Shown: one piece after another, positions 58,301 through 64,000 of the stretch
How the letters are laid out: each line of letters begins with the position of its first letter
How positions within the stretch are numbered: position 1 is the stretch's first letter
Assembly (NCBI GenBank): GCA_013339895.1
Contig: JABACO010000009.1
Location: 3,159,113-3,223,112, forward strand
Reading direction: 5' to 3'
DNA length: 64,000 nucleotides
Origin: Ephydatia muelleri
Lineage: Eukaryota; Porifera; Demospongiae; Spongillida; Spongillidae
Notes under the pieces: model-generated
The model's input: the letters and a program-made list of their open reading frames with translations, nothing else
Told to the model about the DNA's origin: nothing
Databases searched by the model: none
Position numbers and translations under genes: made by a program

Positions 58301-61300
58301 ACATCAGTCTTCTCAGAGAAGATTCCATCGTGAAAGCTCTCTGGTGCCATCCACCTGATGGGCAGTTTGACCTTGCACTCCTCAGTATCACTCTGCCTGT
58401 AGTAGTTCTTGGCGTACATGTCTTCACTGAGCCCAAAGTCAGCCACCTTGATAACGTTGTTAATGTCTATCCTGTGATCAATAAAGTTTGTTCTTACCAA
58501 TGCTGCATCACATCTACCACCCGCTGTGTTACCTAAACCCCATCCTCCCCTACTGTCCCTGCCGTTATTGGAAGTACAGGTACTGTACTGCAGATTGTAC
58601 AACGGTACAGCCCTTCTAGGGCATAAGGGTGTAAAACGGTACAGCCCTTCTAGGGCATAAGGGTGTAAAACGGTACAGCCCTTCTAGGGCATAAGGGTGT
58701 AAATGCAGTTTTCAAGTGTTGCAATCCTTACATGACTTACATGCAGTTCCTTGCAGCTAGGTCTCTGTGTACAAACTTCTGGCTGGCCAGGTACTCCATC
58801 CCTTTGGCTATCTGGAGGCATATGGACAGCAGCACTCTTTGGGTCTCTGTGATCTGAGTGTGTTGTACACAATGACATAACTCTGTAACTAAGGAGTTAA
58901 ACAACACACCTCACAAGTACATATAGCAGCATTCCAATCCACAACCGAGCATTGAAGCCACATTTCCCCACACATGCAACCACTCATTTCCAGTTGGATT
59001 TAAAAGTTCAAATCGCTCTATAGCACACTAAAAGCAAACTTTACCATCCATGGGAACCTTCGTATTTGCAATATTAATTATAAATGCATAATTCTTACAT
59101 CATTGGGGATTTGAACCAAGATGTGGGCACTAGTGGAAGGCAAACAAGATTATCCCAATAATTCAGAACTTGATTAGTCTGCTGATTGGACCATCTCAAA
59201 TAAAATTCAAATACCAATTAATGTTGCATTAATCGTACACTATCCATGGTAATGGTTTGGTACAATCGATTGGCTCTATCCAAAAACAATAGACCAGATA
59301 TCATACAAAGGCAACTTGATCCTCTAAACAAAATGGTAAGGAATTTTCACCATCCCAAAAGAGAGGTAATATAGCAGATGTTGTAATTTGATCTATAGCA
59401 GAGGAATTGTAACACTATACATGTACTAATGTTACAAGTTAGAGGTATGAGCTTCAGGTGTCTAAAGATGGGTATACAAACTTCTGTCTACATTCTCTTT
59501 GGGTCTTCTGCACTTAGCAGCAAACACACTCCCATGTATTATGTGGTCTTGATCTGTTGATGCACAATTGCCTCTTTGCAGCCCCTGCTACTAAACTAAA
59601 AGCCTGTTGTTTTGCTGATCAAACCACTGACTCGACCTCAGTAGCTTTCCGACTTGCTATTGTTTTGTCCAAACAATGTGATTACAATCACACGACATGG
59701 TGCACGCTGGTTATCACGCAACTGTATGCTACAGTTCTTGGCATTTTGTCTATCTATTTGACACCTGAGCAGTATCCATGCCACTGCTTGCGTGCATTGG
59801 TTGTCGTATTGTTTTCTGGCATGTCTGGCCTGTGAGACATGGTACTGTCACTCCCTTCCCCCTCCCATACACACGTGTATTACATATCCTCAGCCCCACT
59901 CTAAAGCGCTGTGCAGTGTTACTACTCACTAAATCCTGCTCAGCTCCATTAGCAATGGTAAGCTTGTGTCTCTGTTGCTTCAGGTAGGACAGTAGGCTGC
60001 CATTGGCCATGAAGGGCATGACGATGTAAGGGGAACTCCCTGTGGCAATGCAAACTCCTATGAGGCTCAAGATGTTGGGGTGGTCAAAGTCCTTCATCTT
60101 CACACTCTCCTCCAACATCTGGCTCAACTGAGTGTCACTGGTTTCCCCTGGTTTGCCACCAATGACATACATAGAATGAGAAATCAAAGTAATGCAGCTA
60201 TTTATTATGTTCTTAATGTATAAATTCTACACTAGCCACAAGTTCAATTTGCAAAAAGGCTCGCCACCGCTCCATTCTCTTCAACAATAGGCACTTGCAT
60301 GCATATTTTCATAGAAGGGCTTTGCTGGGGCCAAACTGAGTTTAGAATCCGATGAAGTGCAGCTAGACCAAACACATCCCTCCCCATTCCCTTATTATGG
60401 TCATCTGAGAGGGTGCACTGTTGGACCACACCCAGCACACATAGCGGGTTAGAGGGAGCACCTGTCTGAAAGGATGGCATGCCCCACTCAGCACTGACCT
60501 TTAATGGTTTTAACTGCTACCAGATGGGGAGAAGGATACTTGGCCCACTCGCGTAGATAAGCTCTATAGACGACACCAAATTCTCCTGTGCATGGAGAAG
60601 GGAAAGAGAAAGTCGGTAAAATTGGAAGTGAGGATAAGAGAGAGGGAGAGAATTTGGATAAGATGGAGAGGGGAGATGTGTCCATGCTGCAGCACACACA
60701 CCTTGTCCTATGCAGTCCATGATTTGCAGGCACTGTTCCGGAATGAGCATCTTACCGGACAGATGTCGCAGGTAGTTTGAAGGGATCTTGACCATCCTAC
60801 CTCCCGAGGAGGTGAGGTGTACTTGGTGCACACTAAGTACTGTGAGCAAAGATAAAGCAATTATTCAGCTTATTATCAAGTACACTCATATCAAACAAAA
60901 ACTTCCTGTTCCGTATTGCTTCCACAGTATGCACAACAGCTACTGATACATCTACTTTGTTCAAATGTATTTGTTTTTGTTTTTTCTTGAACTTTGGACC
61001 TAGCTACACCAATTCAATAAACCGTTGCAACAGCCCTCCTCAATTACGTTCATTATCTTGTAACATTATCCAACATTGTTATTTACACTCACAGTATGGG
61101 TTAGGTGTTTGCTGGAAGTCACCAGAATTGCTTTGGACATAAAGAAAAGGCACTATAATAATGCACAAATGAGTCAAACAGGGGGGTTGACCACCCCTGA
61201 GGGTATACCTTGATGGCCTTGGGGACAGTAATCCCATCAGTGTTGCCTGCCTTCTTAACCTATGCCTCTTGCGGGTGTGCAGAGTGGCCACGCACACCCC

Positions 61301-62202
61301 ACCCAGGACGAGGGCTGCAATGGCCACCACTGCTAATGTTGCACCAATAACAGTGCCCTGCACAGCCGCCTCTGAATTATATGCCGCAAGGGCAACCATC
61401 ATGGAGCCTGCAGGAGACGCGAGGAGGGAAGCAGAGGTGGTCCCCTCGTTGGAGGAGGTGGGCAGGACAGCAGCTGTGTGGAGCTCAGGAGTAGCCACAA
61501 TAGACGAAGAGGCAGGTGGTACGGTGGGAGAAATGGACACTACAGGAACAGTGCTCATTGATTGGACGAGCGTTGCACTTGTAGACGTAGGTACTGCATG
61601 TGAAGGAGGGGGGGGGGGGGTGGATAGTATGGCATGCACGGAGTGCGCATTTAATGGACTTACAGAGTGCTACTGAGATGCAGCAGTAAGGATTTACCAC
61701 CTGTACTGTCTTAGAAGCGCCGGCTTGGCAGTTGAAATTTAAATTGAGTCCTGACTGGGCCGTAAGGGACAGGCGGTAGAACATGGCCCACTCAGTCGGG
61801 CACAGGCTTTGCGCTATGTAGTCGCAGTTACTGGGACAGATCGTGTGGAGTACAGTGACATTGCCCGAAGCGTTCCTGCACACGGGGTAGTAATACGTAC
61901 ACAGTGCGTTTCGCATGATCCGCTTGCACGTCGGTGACTGGGCGCTGTCCAGAAGTCCGCTGAAGTTCCAGTATTGTTCAAGGAACGTTGTCAGGAATGT
62001 AAGGTTGCCCTGGTATGAGAGATTGCTCTGGAGACTTGGGTTCATGTAGGAGAAGGCGATCGTCTTCAGACCCACGTAGACGTAGTCTCCCGGATTCAAC
62101 ACTCCGTCGCAAAACGTCCCTTTGTACGGGGTGCATGTTCCGATTGCACTAATTAAAGCGCCCGTGCAGACATGAGGATTTAACACAAATGAAGGATTGA
62201 GT

Positions 62203-62241
<39 letters not shown>

Positions 62242-62476
62242 CAGAGCTGCACGAGTTTCGCGCAAACTTACTGCTTATTCAGTAGCGTGTCGAAATCCTG
62301 CAGCGTTATTGGCGGGACAGGAGCGGTCAGGTTGCACGGTTCTCCTTGAAACGATTGTGCTTGACGGCGTAAGAGCGCATTAGTAAACGACAGACCGTTT
62401 CGGTGTAACTTTCCGTCCTACCTCTGTTAGGCGAGAGGCAGCAGAACAAGGCACCGAGTAATAGTTCGATTCGCAT
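54589..62476 (-). CDS. Receptor tyrosine kinase with Frizzled-like CRD, copy 2 (intact)
   Basis: Twelve exons on the minus strand, phases all consistent: 62,422-62,476; 62,272-62,359; 61,664-62,148; 61,209-61,593; 61,093-61,130; 60,702-60,839; 60,499-60,585; 59,930-60,147; 58,741-58,853; 58,300-58,471; 55,603-55,745; 54,589-54,805. The product is 712 aa. Signal peptide [14 protein letters not shown]. The cysteine-rich domain (about residues 20-205) has [26 protein letters not shown] and [17 protein letters not shown], a Frizzled/ROR-like spacing. A Ser/Thr-rich stalk precedes one membrane span ([20 protein letters not shown]) with a stop-transfer RKRHRLRRQ. Kinase: [65 protein letters not shown]. 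No Ig, kringle or fibronectin domain is present, unlike ROR or MuSK. It is predicted to be a plasma-membrane receptor; ligand unknown. Confidence 0.88.
55317..55587. repeat. CA microsatellite with CACAGA interruptions
   Basis: A (CA)n run with regular ACCACAGACACA interruptions, directly beside the donor of RTK copy 2 exon 11. A (TG)n run at 54,809-54,860 flanks the acceptor of exon 12. Confidence 0.92.
56095..57885. repeat. 49-bp minisatellite in RTK copy 2 intron, about 36 units
   Basis: The unit is GTGTAGGGAGGGTTCATG followed by TGGGAGGTGTGGTTCATAA and TGGTGGGTGGAG. Variant units recur at a 537-bp offset (for example 56,454-56,718 and 56,991-57,255), showing block duplication of about 11 units. 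The plus strand is G-rich. Confidence 0.95.
58602..58701. repeat. 34-bp tandem repeat, three copies
   Basis: The unit is CGGTACAGCCCTTCTAGGGC followed by ATAAGGGTGTAAAA. It lies in the short intron of RTK copy 2 that corresponds to the minisatellite-filled intron of copy 1. Confidence 0.85.
58854..59929. other. RTK copy 2 intron 8
   Basis: A 1.08-kb intron between the exon for the kinase N-lobe and that for the catalytic loop. I see no gene or repeat array in it. Confidence 0.6.
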
Positions 62477-63558
62477 GGCCTTCTTGAACAGTAACAAGTG
62501 GGACTACACGACACTGGCGATTGTTATTTATTATTATCCCGCCTCCTTTGATTCCTCTGCTGAACATTTATAGCTCATTTTATTGTCCATTCATTATATA
62601 CGTCGAAAATTAATTATTGACAAATAATAAGTTATTCGAACGGAGCTCCTGCCTCGACGGTAGTAGTTGGTTGTAGGGTTACCTGTGATCTTATATTTAT
62701 TACAAATGGATCTTTGCTTTGTAAGGGGAGAGGGATGTACAAACCGTTTCAAAACAATCGCTTTTGTTTTGGGGAAGAAATCAAACGATACAATGTTTAT
62801 TTTGGCGATGTAACGAACGACAGAGAATTACTTTTCAAGTGTGTCAGGTAACGTCATAGCGGCGGCCAATCCCTACGAAAAGAATGGCGTGTTACCCGAG
62901 TATCCTGATTGAACCTACAGCTATGTATAGCAATCGTACGCAGCTACATGTACATTAGCGACTACATCACCGGTACCACTACGTGTAAGCATATGGTGAT
63001 GTAATCCATCCACAGCTGCGTAGCGTTAGATCTGGGTACGAGACTACTATAGAAAGCGGTGACTGTAGTCTCGGCTCCAGACCCACACGTCTTGGGTCTG
63101 GGGCAGAGACTAAGCTGTGGGTGCACGGCTGTTTCAAATGGGCATTAGGGGTCATAATTAGAACACCGGAAAATGATTTACGGTTCAACAACCGTTTTCT
63201 CTTTACAAGCTCATTAAAGTTTCAACATAACATATACGCAGCCAATCGATCTAATGCAAATAAGATGGCAACAGACATTTACTAGAACTAGTCCTCTTCT
63301 TAGATTTAGTCTCACGCATCCATTAGCCTCGAGTGGCGCATTGCGATTCGTTCCGCGCATAAAACAGTTTTTTTTTGGCGGGAAAAGTTGCGTACATTCA
63401 GGACTGCGTAGCTTTTTTTCCGCCCTTATAAGTGCCGTCGATAAAAAAGCAGCAGATTGTGGTATCCTTGCCAGGTAAGAATATGTTTTCATTTGGCGGT
63501 GCCGCGTCTCCTATGGCCTGCTATAAATATTTTAACACACGTACCCAAATTATGAATA
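62477..63558. other. 5' flank of RTK copy 2; small foldback
   Basis: No gene supported. The region should contain the promoters of the minus-strand kinase and of the plus-strand exon at 63,559. A compact foldback lies at about 63,037-63,112: CGAGACTAC pairs with GTAGTCTCG, and CCAGACCCA with TGGGTCTGG, a MITE-like structure. Confidence 0.5.
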
Positions 63559-63999
63559 ATGCGCACCACAAGAATGGAAGTGCACCACAAGTGTCGGCTA
63601 GTTGATTTGTGCCGAGTGTGCGGGTGCAAATTGCATAGAGGGGTCAAAGCAAAGGGGAAAGCAGTAAAACCAGAGCCATCATACAGCTGTATCTCTTATG
63701 CTGACAAGCTTCTAGTGGCTTTTGACATCAACGTTGCTGTTGATGCAGCTGAGATCCACCCCCAAAAGTTTTGCACCTTGTGCTTTAAAGCTATGTCACG
63801 TGTTCTTGTGGCAAAGGAGCAGAAGAATCATGTCAAGTGCTATGTTCAGCTGTATAATTGGCACTTACATAGTGCTAGCACTTGTAAGGTATGCAAATGG
63901 TTTCTAGTACATGTACCCCCCACTCACTCTATGCAAATTCATAGGGGTGTAAGGCATTCTACAGCACCAGATGGCACAGCTCACCACAGACCATCATGA
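63559..63999 (+). CDS. RAG1 N-terminal-like (N-RAG) zinc-binding exon, partial
   Basis: The ATG at 63,559 opens a frame whose likely exon ends at 63,888 (phase-0 donor, AAG then GTATGC), 110 codons; without splicing it stops at 63,997-63,999. The sequence has LCRVCGCKL, then a 30-residue spacer, then AFDINVAVDAAEIHPQKFC and TLCFKAM. This matches the layout of the zinc-binding N-terminal region of RAG1 (C-x2-C, a VF-ID-V-DVD-IHP block, FC-x2-C) and of N-RAG-type transposon proteins described in molluscs. A further Cys pair begins at STCK-VCK. The RAG1 catalytic core is not in this window. It could be the first exon of a transposon gene or of a domesticated gene. Assignment rests on motif spacing. 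Confidence 0.6.
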   Translation: MRTTRMEVHHKCRLVDLCRVCGCKLHRGVKAKGKAVKPEPSYSCISYADKLLVAFDINVAVDAAEIHPQKFCTLCFKAMSRVLVAKEQKNHVKCYVQLYNWHLHSASTCKVCKWFLVHVPPTHSMQIHRGVRHSTAPDGTAHHRPS

Positions 64000-64000
64000 C

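Noticed and set aside
61269-61676. 135-codon plus-strand frame
   Set aside because: Antisense shadow of the stalk and membrane-span exon of RTK copy 2.
1-64000. tRNA or rRNA genes
   Set aside because: No cloverleaf with A/B boxes and no rRNA-like conserved block was noticed on reading. The hairpin at 63,037-63,112 lacks tRNA features.

Overview
The window reads as animal nuclear DNA. Genes have GT-AG introns, and there are two receptor tyrosine kinase genes with complete catalytic motifs, a HERC1-type gene start, two 7TM receptors and several families of eukaryotic transposons. Short introns, dense transposons and minisatellites, single-exon cAMP-receptor-like GPCRs and an unusual receptor kinase architecture fit an early-branching metazoan such as a demosponge. 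That placement is inference; no species-diagnostic locus is present.

Left third (1-28,900): mostly mobile DNA. A decayed copy of the HERC1 5' end (414-690) is followed by a hAT-type element (2,977-6,737, 8-bp target duplication) that holds a nested pogo/Tigger element (3,793-6,560, TA target). Next come a broken ORF of unknown family (7,724-8,150), a decayed piggyBac element (about 8,250-11,545), GPCR copy 1 (13,791-14,834), and a decayed minus-strand P-element-like transposase gene (about 18,590-27,320). A Ty3/gypsy element (21,899-26,955) split that last gene.

Middle (28,900-40,500): GPCR copy 2 (29,246-30,286) lies in a block that repeats the surroundings of copy 1. The plus-strand HERC1-like gene follows from 31,353. 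Its second visible intron holds a 4.2-kb, 37-bp minisatellite. The gene is lost at an assembly gap (37,959-38,957) as its first RCC1-like domain begins.

Right third (40,489-62,476): two tandem minus-strand paralogues, each with 12 exons: signal peptide, Frizzled-like cysteine-rich domain, one membrane span and a tyrosine kinase. The downstream gene (54,589-62,476, 712 aa) is intact. The other (40,489-51,725) has one extra base before the kinase lysine and an APE-to-ALE change. Several introns contain large tandem repeats. At the right edge (63,559-63,888) is an exon resembling the N-terminal zinc-binding region of RAG1 and of the N-RAG-type transposons.

The RTK pair would act as membrane receptors with a Wnt-receptor-like ectodomain. 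The two GPCRs look like a recent duplicate. HERC1 is a giant ubiquitin-ligase/RCC1 protein. Nothing indicates that these genes work as one pathway; the layout looks shaped by duplication and transposition.
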